Of a DNA stretch of 39,723 nt, positions 31,892 to 39,723 are shown one piece after another. The stretch lies in contig JAJTDF010000025.1 of NCBI GenBank assembly GCA_021294835.1, forward strand, positions 1-39,723. The letters run 5' to 3'. The position numbers and the translations under genes are program-made. Under the pieces are notes generated by a model. The model was not told the origin of the DNA, made no database searches, and was given only the letters and a program-made list of their open reading frames with translations. How positions within the stretch are numbered: position 1 is the first letter of the stretch; each line of letters begins with the position of its first letter. This DNA is from Planctomycetaceae bacterium. GTDB taxonomy: Bacteria; Planctomycetota; Phycisphaerae; Phycisphaerales; UBA1924.

Positions 31892-34336
31892 ATGCATCGT
31901 TCCGCTGTTGTCGCCCTCTTCGCAGCCGCCGGCTTGGTCTCGGCCGCCGCTGCCCAGCCCCGCATCATTCAGCTCCCCTCCGGTTCCGCTCCGCGGCTGA
32001 GCGCCGGCGGCGGTTTCCTCGCCTCCAACTCGTTCAGCTCTTCCGGCGGCCTGATCCGCCTGCAGATCAGCCCCACCATCGGCTTCACCCAGATCCCCGG
32101 GAGCAACCAGCTCATCGGCATCTCCGGCAACGGTCAGGTTCTCGCCGGCATGCTGCTCAATGATGGGTCCAACGGCTTCCCGGCCGACGCCGACATCGCC
32201 GGCCGCTGGACCGGCGGCGTCTGGAGCCAGGTGACCCCGATCCCCGCCGCCACGCTCGCATTCAACACCGTCAGCACCGGCTACGACCTTTCCGCCGACG
32301 GCCGCTACATCGTCGGTCTGGCCTACAGCGGCACCAACCTGGGCTTCATCTTCGACGCCGTCACCGGCGAGTCCACCCCGCTCGAGCATCCCTCCGGCTT
32401 CGGCCGCACGCGGGCCAATTCCGTCAGCGGCAACGGTCAGGTCGCCGGCGGCAACGCCTCCATCGACGGCGCCAGCGACACGATGTATGCCACCGTGTGG
32501 GAGCGCAACTCCGTCACCGGCGTCTGGTCGGCCCAGTTCCTTGACGCGGTGAACAACGCCTCGGTCGACGCCGTGCCCGACATCTCCACTGACGGCTCGA
32601 CCGCCGTCGGCTTTGTCTTCGGCGAGACCGCCGGCACCGGCGGGCGCATCTGGAGGAAGGCCGCCGGTGTCTGGACCGGCAGCTCCATCCCCGCCCCGCT
32701 GACGGCCCCCTCCGGCCTGCCCGACCCCTCGTGGCAGCTCAGCTCCGTCGAGCCGACCGCCGTCAACGGCGACGGTTCGGTCGTCGTCGGCACGCTCACC
32801 TACCGGGGCGAGTTCTTCTTTGACCGCTTCTCCACCTCATTCATCTGGACGCAGGCCACCGGCACCCGCACCCTGGCCGATCACATCGTCGCGCTCGGCG
32901 GACCGACCGTCAACGACAACGACATCTCCGGTGCCCAGTCGATCTCCGATGACGGCCTGACCATCGCCGGCGGCTCGTTCTTCGGCGGTCAGTGGGTCGT
33001 GCAGCTCGCCGGCGGCGGCCCCGTCGCCCCGCTGATCATCAGCCAGCCTGACCCCACCGCCACGCTCAACCTGTGCGATTCCATCGGCCTGAGTGTGTCG
33101 GTGATCGGCTCCGGCCCCTTCACCTACCAGTGGCGCCGCAACGGCCAGCCCATCACCGACGGCCCCACCCCGTGGGGGTCCGAGGTCTTCGGCGCCACCA
33201 GCCCGCGGCTGTTCTTCGCCCGTCGCGCCCTGCAGGACGCCGGCACCTACGACGTCGTGATCACCTCGCCGGGCGGAGCCATCACCTCCACCCCGTCGGT
33301 CGTCACCGCCGACACCTCCATCCCCACGCCGGCCAACTCCACCTGCGCCGCGGCCATCACCATGTCCGAGGGCACCGCCACCGCCGCCATCTGCACCAAC
33401 TGGACCAGCGACGGCTCCGCCTCCTGTGTCGAGGAGTCGGTCGCCGCCGTCTGGTACCGCTACGTGCCGTCGTTCACCGGCAACGCCCGCATTGAAACTT
33501 GCGGGTCCGGCTACGACAGCGTACTTTCGGTCTTTTCCGCCTGCGGAGGAGCCGAACTGGCCTGCAGCGACAACGTCGACCTGCCGCCCGAGTGCAACCC
33601 CAACAGCAACAGCCGCATCCGTTTCCTGCCCGTGCAGGCCGGTGTGCCCGTGCTCGTCCGCGTCGCCTCTTCGCCCTTTTTCTTCGGCGGCGACGGCCGC
33701 TTGAACCTCTCCATCTCCCAGGCGCCCGCCCGCCCCGCCAATGACCTCTGCCAGAACGCCATCCCCGCCGTCGTCGGCCTGAACCCCTTCGACACCAGCG
33801 AGGCCTCTGCCGAGGGCGCGGTCTCCGAGTGCGCCTTCTCCACCGGGCCGGATGTCTGGTACACCTTTACCGCCCCCTCGGCCGGCACCGTCACCATCTC
33901 CACCTGCGGCGGCCTGACCGAACTCAACACCGTCCTCTCCGCCTACGCCGAATGCGGCGGCGCCGAGACCGCCTGCAGCAACGACGTCTTCGAGGGCGAC
34001 TGCTTCTTCCAGAGCACCCTGAGCAACCTGCCGGTGCAGGCCGGTGTGCCGCTGCTCTTCCGCGTCACCACCACCTTCGGCTCCGGGTCCGGTCAGTTCT
34101 CGCTGGCCTTCACCCCCGGCGCGCCGTGCGTGGCCGACATCGTCGGCATCGGCGGTCTGCCCCCGGCCGACGGAAGCCTCACCGGTGACGACTTCATCGC
34201 CTTCATCAACGCCTTCGGCTCCAACAACTCCCTGGCTGATATCGTCGGAATCGGCGGCCAGCCCCCGGCTGACGGTCTGATCACCGGCGACGACTTCAAC
34301 GCCTTCATCGCCGCCTTCGCCAGCGGCTGCCCGTAA
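31892..34336 (+). CDS. Secreted HAF-repeat/Ig-like/PPC-like protein with tandem dockerin-like tail (copy 2)
   Basis: An 814-aa paralogue of the preceding protein, co-linear along its length. ATG 31892 has AGGAG 8 nt upstream. The signal peptide ends near AAAAQ (residue 22). Six Ser/Asn-x-Asp/Asn-Gly propeller motifs follow (ISGNGQVLAG, LSADGRYIVG, VSGNGQVAGG, ISTDGSTAVG, VNGDGSVVVG, ISDDGLTIAG). The Ig-like domain begins near 381 (FTYQWRRNGQPIT) and two PPC-like domains with paired cysteines follow. The dockerin-like tail starts at 748, exactly as in copy 1, and ends GCP. Sequence divergence from copy 1 is spread over the whole length, so the duplication is old. Both copies are followed by the same terminator element, so the duplicated unit was gene plus 3' region. 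Confidence 0.82.
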   Translation: MHRSAVVALFAAAGLVSAAAAQPRIIQLPSGSAPRLSAGGGFLASNSFSSSGGLIRLQISPTIGFTQIPGSNQLIGISGNGQVLAGMLLNDGSNGFPADADIAGRWTGGVWSQVTPIPAATLAFNTVSTGYDLSADGRYIVGLAYSGTNLGFIFDAVTGESTPLEHPSGFGRTRANSVSGNGQVAGGNASIDGASDTMYATVWERNSVTGVWSAQFLDAVNNASVDAVPDISTDGSTAVGFVFGETAGTGGRIWRKAAGVWTGSSIPAPLTAPSGLPDPSWQLSSVEPTAVNGDGSVVVGTLTYRGEFFFDRFSTSFIWTQATGTRTLADHIVALGGPTVNDNDISGAQSISDDGLTIAGGSFFGGQWVVQLAGGGPVAPLIISQPDPTATLNLCDSIGLSVSVIGSGPFTYQWRRNGQPITDGPTPWGSEVFGATSPRLFFARRALQDAGTYDVVITSPGGAITSTPSVVTADTSIPTPANSTCAAAITMSEGTATAAICTNWTSDGSASCVEESVAAVWYRYVPSFTGNARIETCGSGYDSVLSVFSACGGAELACSDNVDLPPECNPNSNSRIRFLPVQAGVPVLVRVASSPFFFGGDGRLNLSISQAPARPANDLCQNAIPAVVGLNPFDTSEASAEGAVSECAFSTGPDVWYTFTAPSAGTVTISTCGGLTELNTVLSAYAECGGAETACSNDVFEGDCFFQSTLSNLPVQAGVPLLFRVTTTFGSGSGQFSLAFTPGAPCVADIVGIGGLPPADGSLTGDDFIAFINAFGSNNSLADIVGIGGQPPADGLITGDDFNAFIAAFASGCP

Positions 34337-34350
34337 CCCCCGCACCATCC

Positions 34351-34444
34351 CCGTCGGGCAAGGGAGACATCCCGCCCGGCGGCTTGATCCCTGTACCTCC
34401 AGATGGCGGGTCCGGATCGGTCACACGATCCGGGCCCGCTTTTT
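34351..34444 (+). terminator. Two-hairpin 3' element with strong intrinsic terminator, copy 2
   Basis: Hairpin 1 pairs CCGTCGGG (34351-34358) with CCCGGCGG (34375-34382) and has an inner GGGA/TCCC helix with a GACA loop. Hairpin 2 pairs GCGGGTCCGGATCG (34406-34419) with CGATCCGGGCCCGC (34426-34439), 14 bp with one G-U pair, loop GTCACA, followed by TTTTT (34440-34444). This is a textbook rho-independent terminator. Confidence 0.9.
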
Positions 34445-34522
34445 CGTACTGCTGGCGCCAAGTCCCAGCCGCACGTGCCGTGTTCCCCGGTCGGCCTGAG
34501 TCCCTGCTCGTGACGATGCGCC

Positions 34523-36700
34523 TCAGCGTCCCGCGGATCGGCGCAGCACCCAGTCACGCACCTCAATCTGTCCCTGCTCGGCCCACAGCCCCACCCGCCC
34601 GATGCGCGTCTGCACGCCCATAGCCCGCGTGACCACCTTGCCGTTCACCGCCAGGCTCAGGTCCTCCCCTTTGCGTTCCACCCGCCAGTGGTTCCACATC
34701 GGCGAGCGATTGCTCCGCCGCTCGGTGGGGAAGGCTGCGGTGCTTCCCTTGCGCCCGTTCGAGGGCAGCATCGCCGCCCCGCCCAGCGGCTCCATATCCC
34801 CGTCCAGCGTGCGGTTCTCGCCCGGCGGTCCGTCGTCCATCCGCAGAAGAATCCCTGCCGGGGCCGCACCGCCCTCGCCCGGGTCGTCGGCGCACACCAA
34901 CAGCCCGCCGCGGGCCCCAACGGTCCGGGCCCGCCAGACCAGTTCCATCACCCAGTCGCCCGGCGACGCCGGCAGCATCACCAGCGACTTCCCGCCGTTG
35001 CCTGCCACCGACACGGCCTGCTGCTCGTCCGCAGTCAGCATCCAGCCCTGCCCGCCGGTGAAGTGGTCCGCAGTCAGCAGCGCGGTCCACGGCCCGGCCC
35101 CCATCAGCGGACGCACCAGATCGATGTTGTTCACGCTCAGTCCGCCGGGTGCCCGCTCCATCGCCAGCCAGTCGTCAGTGCGGAAGGGCGCCGCCGGCCA
35201 CCCGCGATCGCTCACCAGCGTGCCTTCCAGGTCATCCATCCAGGCGTACCGCACCGCCACCGGCATCGGCACGTTGGGGTGAGACAGCACCACCGTGTGC
35301 CCCTGGATCCGCACCCGGTCCGGGCCCGGCAGCCAGAACCGCCGGTCCGCTCCGGCCAGCATGAAGCCCTTCAGTTCATTGCCGCTCACAGCCAGTTGTC
35401 CGTCCGCCGGGTCGAACTTCAACGTTGCAGTTCCATCGACGAATCTGGCCTCAAGCAGCTTCGGCCCTTGCATGGGCGCATCGGCCTTGCCGTACACCAT
35501 CGCCGCCGCCGCCTGCGCGAAGCGCACGCCCACCGTCCGCTTGTCGCGCGGGTGGATGTCAAACCGGTCGCCCACGTCCACCGTGGGCACCATGGCGGTG
35601 CGGGGCAGCTTGAGCGCTTCGGTCTGCGCCTCACGCAGCCACGCGGCCAGGTCTGGCGGGCTGTCGTAGCGATACGGCGCGATCTGCGCGAACAGGAACG
35701 GCCACTCCGGCTGATTCCAGGCCTTCCGCCAGTCGGTCACCAGTGCCGGGAACAGCGTGCGGTACCGCTCGTAGCGGCCGATGTTCGCCTCGCCCTGGTA
35801 GAACAGCACGCCCCGCGCGGTGTACCCGGCGATCGACGCCACCATGCCGTTGTACAGCCCCGTCACCGTCGACGGCGGCAGGTTGCCCTTGGCCGTCGGC
35901 AACGCCGCCAGCCGCTCGGCGAACTCGGCGAAGCCCGCCAGAGCCTCGCGGCTCACCCAGCTCTCGGCCGCGGTGCCGCCCCATTCGCACTGCACCAGAC
36001 CCACCGGCACGCTCTCCCCCAGCCGCCGCCGCAACTCGTCAGCGAAGTGGAAGCCCACGGCACTCATCCGCCGGGCGTTCTCCGGCTTGCCCGCCGCCAC
36101 CCACACCCCCGGCGTCCGCGTCTGCGGGGCCGCCGCCACCGTGTTGGTCACGATGAACGACCGCACCTCCGGCACGTTCGCGCCTGTCCCCACCGCACCC
36201 GCCGCCTCCATGCCGCCCTCGCTCTGGGCCAGCAGCCATTCCATGTTCGACTGCCCGCCCAACACCCACACCTCGCCGAACAGCACATCACGCACCACCG
36301 CTGTCTGCCCGCCGCTGCGGACCTCAAACTGCGCCCCGCTCGCCGCCCGCGCCGGCGTGTCAAGGCGGAACTCAAACCGCCCGTCCGCTCCCGCCGTGCT
36401 GCTCAGGGGCATGGTGGTGCTTGGCGTCCAGGATGGATGCAGCGTCACCGTGTCACCCGGCTTGGCGAAGCCCCACACGCGGGCCGTGCTTGAGCGTTGC
36501 AGCACCACACCGTCGCTGAAGATCGGGGCCAACGTCAGCGTTACCTGGGCTGGCGCCGGAGCCGGCGCCGGCGTGCTCTGCCCGGCAGCCGGCGAGAGCG
36601 GGGCCAGGATGGCCAGTCCGGTCATGAGCGCCAGTATCGATGCTGGCAGGCGGTGCTTCCGGATACAGGAACGCGCGGGAGAGAGAAGGTCGGTGGTCAT
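34523..36700 (-). CDS. Secreted sialate O-acetylesterase-like enzyme (SGNH family) with C-terminal lectin-like domain
   Basis: A 725-aa exported hydrolase. From ATG 36700, a basic start and hydrophobic SILALMTGLAILAP form a signal peptide ending near AAGQ (residue 41), followed by a Pro/Ala linker. The SGNH-type catalytic domain has LGGQSNMEW with Ser151 as nucleophile, and GDRFDIHPRDK with Asp381 and His383 as the other catalytic residues, as in the sialate O-acetylesterase family. An N-terminal beta-domain with LAPIFSDGVVLQR is also typical. Residues about 540-725 add a concanavalin-like domain (WRVERKGEDLSLAVNGKVV) resembling DUF1080 / 3-keto-disaccharide hydrolase proteins. It probably deacetylates acetylated glycans outside the cytoplasm. 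The frame extends to 36946 but a start at 36700 gives the signal peptide. It is divergent from the sugar-kinase operon. Confidence 0.85.
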   Translation of the reverse strand: MTTDLLSPARSCIRKHRLPASILALMTGLAILAPLSPAAGQSTPAPAPAPAQVTLTLAPIFSDGVVLQRSSTARVWGFAKPGDTVTLHPSWTPSTTMPLSSTAGADGRFEFRLDTPARAASGAQFEVRSGGQTAVVRDVLFGEVWVLGGQSNMEWLLAQSEGGMEAAGAVGTGANVPEVRSFIVTNTVAAAPQTRTPGVWVAAGKPENARRMSAVGFHFADELRRRLGESVPVGLVQCEWGGTAAESWVSREALAGFAEFAERLAALPTAKGNLPPSTVTGLYNGMVASIAGYTARGVLFYQGEANIGRYERYRTLFPALVTDWRKAWNQPEWPFLFAQIAPYRYDSPPDLAAWLREAQTEALKLPRTAMVPTVDVGDRFDIHPRDKRTVGVRFAQAAAAMVYGKADAPMQGPKLLEARFVDGTATLKFDPADGQLAVSGNELKGFMLAGADRRFWLPGPDRVRIQGHTVVLSHPNVPMPVAVRYAWMDDLEGTLVSDRGWPAAPFRTDDWLAMERAPGGLSVNNIDLVRPLMGAGPWTALLTADHFTGGQGWMLTADEQQAVSVAGNGGKSLVMLPASPGDWVMELVWRARTVGARGGLLVCADDPGEGGAAPAGILLRMDDGPPGENRTLDGDMEPLGGAAMLPSNGRKGSTAAFPTERRSNRSPMWNHWRVERKGEDLSLAVNGKVVTRAMGVQTRIGRVGLWAEQGQIEVRDWVLRRSAGR

Positions 36701-36826
36701 GCGTGCTGCTCGAAGTGGGGGACCAACGCGGGGGCGAACCTCTCGGGAGGATACCGGCGGCGTCGGCCCGCCGTTGCCGGCGACGGTGGGCTGCGAGCGG
36801 CCCATCCCGGTACCCTGCCCCTGACC

Positions 36827-38437
36827 ATGCCCGCCCGCCCCCCCCGTCCTCCCCTGTTCCTCGGCATCGATGTCGGCACCAGCGCCACCAAGGCGGTGCT
36901 GTGCACGGCCGACGGCCATCTGGTGGCCGAAGGCTCCGGTCCGCATGACCTGATCACCTCAGCCGGCGACGGCTCGGGAGCCTGGAGCGAGCAGGACCCC
37001 GAGCAGTGGTGGGGGGCCAGCGTCCTGGCCATCGGTCAGTGCCTGGCCGCCTCGGGCGCCGCCCCGGCCGACATCGCCGCCATCGGCCTCAGCGGGCAGA
37101 TGCACGGCGCGGTGTTCATGGGGGCCGATGCCGCCGCGGACCCCGCTGGCCAAGCCCGCCCGCTCCGCACCGCCATCCTCTGGAACGACCAGCGCACCGG
37201 ACCGCAGTGCGAACAGGTGCTCGCCCGGCTGCATCGCACGGATCGCGCCGCTGCCGCCGCACGGCTGCTCGGCCTTACCGGCAACCCGGTGCTCAACGGC
37301 TTCACGCTGCCGAAGTGGCTGTGGGTGCGGCAGCACCAGCCCGATCTGTTCGCCCGCGTCGGCACGCTGCTGCTCCCCAAGGACTTCCTCCGCTATCGCC
37401 TCACGGGCACGCTGGGCACCGATGTCGGCGACGCTGCCGGCACGCTGATGCTCGATGTCGCCCGTCGCACCTGGTCGGCGGAGATGCTCGCCGCCATGGA
37501 CCTGCCCGCCCGCCTGCTGCCGGCGATCAGCGAGTCGGCCTGCACCGCCGGCGTGCTCACACCCGCCGCCGCCCGTGCCACCGGCCTGCTCGCCGGCACG
37601 CCGGTGGCCATGGGCACCGGTGACAACATGGCCGCGGCCGTCGGCGCCGGCGTGGTGCGGCCGGGCATGGCCTTGGCCGTGCTGGGCACCAGCGGGGTGA
37701 TGCTGGTCCACGATGCCGCCTTCCGGGCTGATGCCCCGCGTGCTCGGGTGCTGAGCATGTGCGCCGCCGACGGCGCTGCCGGGTCGCCCGGCGGTTGGTG
37801 CAACACCGGCTGCATGCTCTCGGCGGGCGGGGCCTTGTCGTGGGCCCGCACCGTGCTCGCACCCGGCGAGCCGTGGGAGCGGCTGCTCGCCGAAGCCGAA
37901 GCAGCGCCGCCGGGCTGCGACGGCCTGGTCTTCCTGCCGTATCTCACCGGCGAGCGCTGCCCGCATCCTGATCCGCTGGCCCGTGCCGGCTGGGTGGGTC
38001 TGACCATCCGCCACAGCCGGGGCCACCTGCTGCGTGCCGTCATCGAAGGCGTCACCTTCGGCATGACCCAGATGCTCGACCTCATGCGGGCCGTCGGCCA
38101 CCGGCCCACCGCGGTGCGGCTCTCTGGCGGGGGCAACCGTGCCGCGTTCTGGCGGCAACTACAGGCTGATCTGTACGGGCTTGCGGTGCAATCGCCCGTG
38201 AGCGAGTCCGGCGGCAGCGCGCTGGGCGGCGCGGTCTTTGGTGCGGTGGCCGTCGGCGAGTTCCCCTCGGTGGCCGTTGCGTGCGACCACATGGTGCCCG
38301 TCGGCCCGCCGATGGCCCCCCGACCCCTGCCCGACACGCTTCGCGCTGCCCAGTGCATCTACGCCGACCTCTACCCTCCGCTGGTTCCTGCCATGCACAG
38401 CCTGTCCGCCCTGGAGCCTCCCCATGCCGCTGGCTGA
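36827..38437 (+). CDS. xylB: Xylulokinase (FGGY-family carbohydrate kinase)
   Basis: A 536-aa FGGY kinase, expected to phosphorylate D-xylulose with ATP in the cytoplasm. The N-terminal phosphate-binding signature is GIDVGTSATKAV (13-24). AIGLSGQMHGAVF is the sugar-contact segment of xylulokinases, WNDQRT and GLTGNPVLNGFTLPKW are further xylulokinase-type motifs, and LVFLPYLTGERCPHPDP precedes the C-terminal domain with AVRLSGGGNRAAFWRQLQAD. Length is within the family range. ATG 36827 fits the conserved start; no strong Shine-Dalgarno is visible. Its end overlaps the next gene by 14 nt, so the two are coupled. The neighbouring xylose-isomerase-like gene supports the substrate, though other ketoses are possible. 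Confidence 0.9.
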   Translation: MPARPPRPPLFLGIDVGTSATKAVLCTADGHLVAEGSGPHDLITSAGDGSGAWSEQDPEQWWGASVLAIGQCLAASGAAPADIAAIGLSGQMHGAVFMGADAAADPAGQARPLRTAILWNDQRTGPQCEQVLARLHRTDRAAAAARLLGLTGNPVLNGFTLPKWLWVRQHQPDLFARVGTLLLPKDFLRYRLTGTLGTDVGDAAGTLMLDVARRTWSAEMLAAMDLPARLLPAISESACTAGVLTPAAARATGLLAGTPVAMGTGDNMAAAVGAGVVRPGMALAVLGTSGVMLVHDAAFRADAPRARVLSMCAADGAAGSPGGWCNTGCMLSAGGALSWARTVLAPGEPWERLLAEAEAAPPGCDGLVFLPYLTGERCPHPDPLARAGWVGLTIRHSRGHLLRAVIEGVTFGMTQMLDLMRAVGHRPTAVRLSGGGNRAAFWRQLQADLYGLAVQSPVSESGGSALGGAVFGAVAVGEFPSVAVACDHMVPVGPPMAPRPLPDTLRAAQCIYADLYPPLVPAMHSLSALEPPHAAG

Positions 38438-39572
38438 TCTTCGTCCCCAGACCGCCGTTCGCTCGCTGCATGAACAGGTGCAGCACTTGCAGAACTTCCG
38501 CCTGGATCTGCGCTTCTCCGCCGGCATCTGGTACTTCTCGCCCGCTGCCAGTCGCTTCCACGCCCCCTACGGGCCGATCCTTGATCTGCAGCAACGGCTT
38601 GATCTGGCCGCCGAACTGGCTCCGGCCGGCCTGGCCGCCCTTGAAGCCCACTACCCCAACGAGATCAACGAGGACAACCTGCACATCTGGCAGGCATTCT
38701 CCGCCGCCACCGGCATCCGCGTGCTCAGCGTTATCCCGCTGCTGTTCTATGACCCCCTCTACGAGTTCGGCTCGCTCTCCAGCCCATTGCCCGAGGCCCG
38801 CCGTCACGCCATTGATCGCACCATCGCTGCCTTGCGGCTCAACCGGCAACTGAACACCGATTTCGCCATCGTGTGGCCCGGCATCGATGGCGTGGAGAAC
38901 ACCTTCGGGGTGGACTTTGCCTCCGCCCGGGCCCGCTTCGCCGACGGCCTGGCCGAGGCCATGGACGCGGTGCCCGGCGTCCGCATCGCCTTCGAGCCCA
39001 AGCCCTATGAGCCCCGGGGCCGCATCCTCTATGGCACCACCCCCGAGGGCGTGCTCCTCGGTCACCACGTCGAACGCCGCCTCCGCAACCCGGTCAACAC
39101 CGCCCTGCTCGCCCAAGGCCACGCCCTGTGCTGCATGAACCCCGAGATGGGCCACCTGCTGATGGGCTTTGAGGACCCCGCGTGTGCTTTCTCCTGGCCC
39201 CTGAGCGAAGGCCGCCTGGCCCACACCCACTGGAACAGCCAGCCCCTGGGCAACTACGACCAGGACCTCACCGTCGGCTCGGTCAGCCCCGAGTTGCTCG
39301 AGGCCGCGGTCTTCGTGCTCAAACTCCACGGCTACCGCGAGTACTTCGGTATCGACATCAACCCCGAACGCATCCCGGTGCAGGTTGCCGTGCGCAACAG
39401 CTTCGATGCCCTTCGCGCCGCTTCGGATCGCATCGACGCCGCCGACGTCGAGTCCATCCTCCTCGCCCACGCCCGGCCCGATCGCAACCGCGGCTGGCTC
39501 GAGGCGTATCTCACCCGCCTGCGTGCCCACCCGTCCACGCGGCTCGCGCCGCTCCCCCCAGCCCAGCCCTGA
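38424..39572 (+). CDS. Xylose isomerase-family TIM-barrel protein
   Basis: A 382-aa TIM-barrel sugar isomerase. ATG 38424 has GGAG 7 nt upstream and overlaps the xylulokinase gene by 14 nt. Several class xylose isomerase metal and substrate motifs are recognisable: FEPKPYEPRG (Glu191, Lys193), NPEMGHLLM (Glu241, His244) and YDQDLTVG. The segment IVWPGIDGVENTF (Trp151) stands where xylose isomerases have a W-G-G-R-E-G-Y-E motif, so that loop is divergent. It is best described as a xylose-isomerase-like ketol-isomerase acting with the kinase to feed a sugar into the pentose phosphate pathway. True xylose isomerase is the first hypothesis, but changes in the signature loop leave room for another aldose. 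The downstream oxidoreductase suggests a wider sugar pathway. Confidence 0.8.
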   Translation: MPLADLRPQTAVRSLHEQVQHLQNFRLDLRFSAGIWYFSPAASRFHAPYGPILDLQQRLDLAAELAPAGLAALEAHYPNEINEDNLHIWQAFSAATGIRVLSVIPLLFYDPLYEFGSLSSPLPEARRHAIDRTIAALRLNRQLNTDFAIVWPGIDGVENTFGVDFASARARFADGLAEAMDAVPGVRIAFEPKPYEPRGRILYGTTPEGVLLGHHVERRLRNPVNTALLAQGHALCCMNPEMGHLLMGFEDPACAFSWPLSEGRLAHTHWNSQPLGNYDQDLTVGSVSPELLEAAVFVLKLHGYREYFGIDINPERIPVQVAVRNSFDALRAASDRIDAADVESILLAHARPDRNRGWLEAYLTRLRAHPSTRLAPLPPAQP

Positions 39573-39620
39573 CCGTCGGTCCATCCACACCGCCCCGCAC
39601 CCGAACTCCGTGAGTCGCCC

Positions 39621-39723
39621 TTGAGCACTGCCACTTCTCATCCATCCGTCCAGCGCGTCCGCCTCGGCATGATCGGCGGCGGCTCCGGCGCGTTCATCGG
39701 CGCCGTTCACCGCGCCGCCGCCC
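39621..39723 (+). CDS. Gfo/Idh/MocA family oxidoreductase, N-terminal fragment
   Basis: The frame is cut by the window end after about 34 residues. A TTG at 39621 is the likely start; a downstream ATG lies at 39669. The segment RLGMIGGGSGAFIGAVHRAA is the dinucleotide-binding Rossmann start (GxGxxA-like) characteristic of Gfo/Idh/MocA sugar dehydrogenases. It begins 48 bp after the isomerase-like gene on the same strand and is probably in the same operon. The substrate cannot be told from this fragment. Confidence 0.75.
   Translation, partial: MSTATSHPSVQRVRLGMIGGGSGAFIGAVHRAAA

Noticed and set aside
24045-34333. CRISPR-like or PEP-CTERM-like interpretation of the repeated C-terminal sequences
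   Set aside because: The repeats are in-frame protein units without spacers, and there is no PEP motif, membrane helix or basic tail, so neither applies.

Overview
The window is a stretch of chromosome from a very GC-rich bacterium (roughly 70% GC by eye), most likely a member of the Planctomycetota, class Phycisphaerae. The pointers are four large secreted proteins that end in the same tandem dockerin-like motif closing in Gly-Cys-Pro, a BatA-type 782-residue membrane protein, a cluster of three SPFH (HflK/HflC-like) proteins, and many proteins with Pro/Ala-rich linkers. No rRNA, tRNA, CRISPR array, transposase or phage gene is visible. This looks like ordinary chromosome with one accessory, secretion-rich segment.

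Layout. 1-311: low-complexity C-rich leader. 312-2424 (+): a class V aminotransferase and a cysteine dioxygenase. 2469-12635 (-): an apparent operon, in transcription order a seven-TM SPFH fusion protein, an HflC-like SPFH protein, an HflK-like SPFH protein, an ABC ATPase with a long repeat-bearing tail, an ABC-2 permease, and a membrane-anchored helical (TPR-like) protein. 12636-13371: a 736-bp non-coding divergent region rich in hairpins. 13372-15295 (+): a second ABC-2 type permease and a small Gln-rich membrane protein. 15359-19837 (-): a beta-CASP metallo-hydrolase, the 23S rRNA methyltransferase RlmE, and a BatA-like protein. The last two overlap by 4 nt.

19979-34444 is the secreted-protein island. 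It starts with a regulator whose AraC-type DNA-binding domain precedes a receiver-like domain. Two 16-nt direct repeats spaced 21 bp apart follow immediately, then a 1131-aa secreted protein with DUF11-like domains. Next come a 1066-aa secreted protein with a Cys-rich N-terminus, an unrecognised reverse-strand protein with a possible HTH, and two tandemly duplicated ~815-aa secreted proteins (HAF-like propeller, Ig-like domain, two PPC-like domains, dockerin-like tail). Each duplicate is followed by a copy of the same two-hairpin 3' element, whose second hairpin is an intrinsic terminator.

34523-39723 is carbohydrate metabolism: a secreted sialate-O-acetylesterase-like enzyme (-), and divergently a xylulokinase, an overlapping xylose-isomerase-family protein and the start of a Gfo/Idh/MocA oxidoreductase, which together look like a pentose or related sugar operon.

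The items I would look at first are: the SPFH/ABC cluster with a triplicated short motif in the ATPase tail; the AraC-like direct repeats in front of the first dockerin-tailed gene; the structured 3' element with compensatory changes; and the shared C-terminal Gly-Cys-Pro dockerin-like tails as a possible surface-sorting signal.
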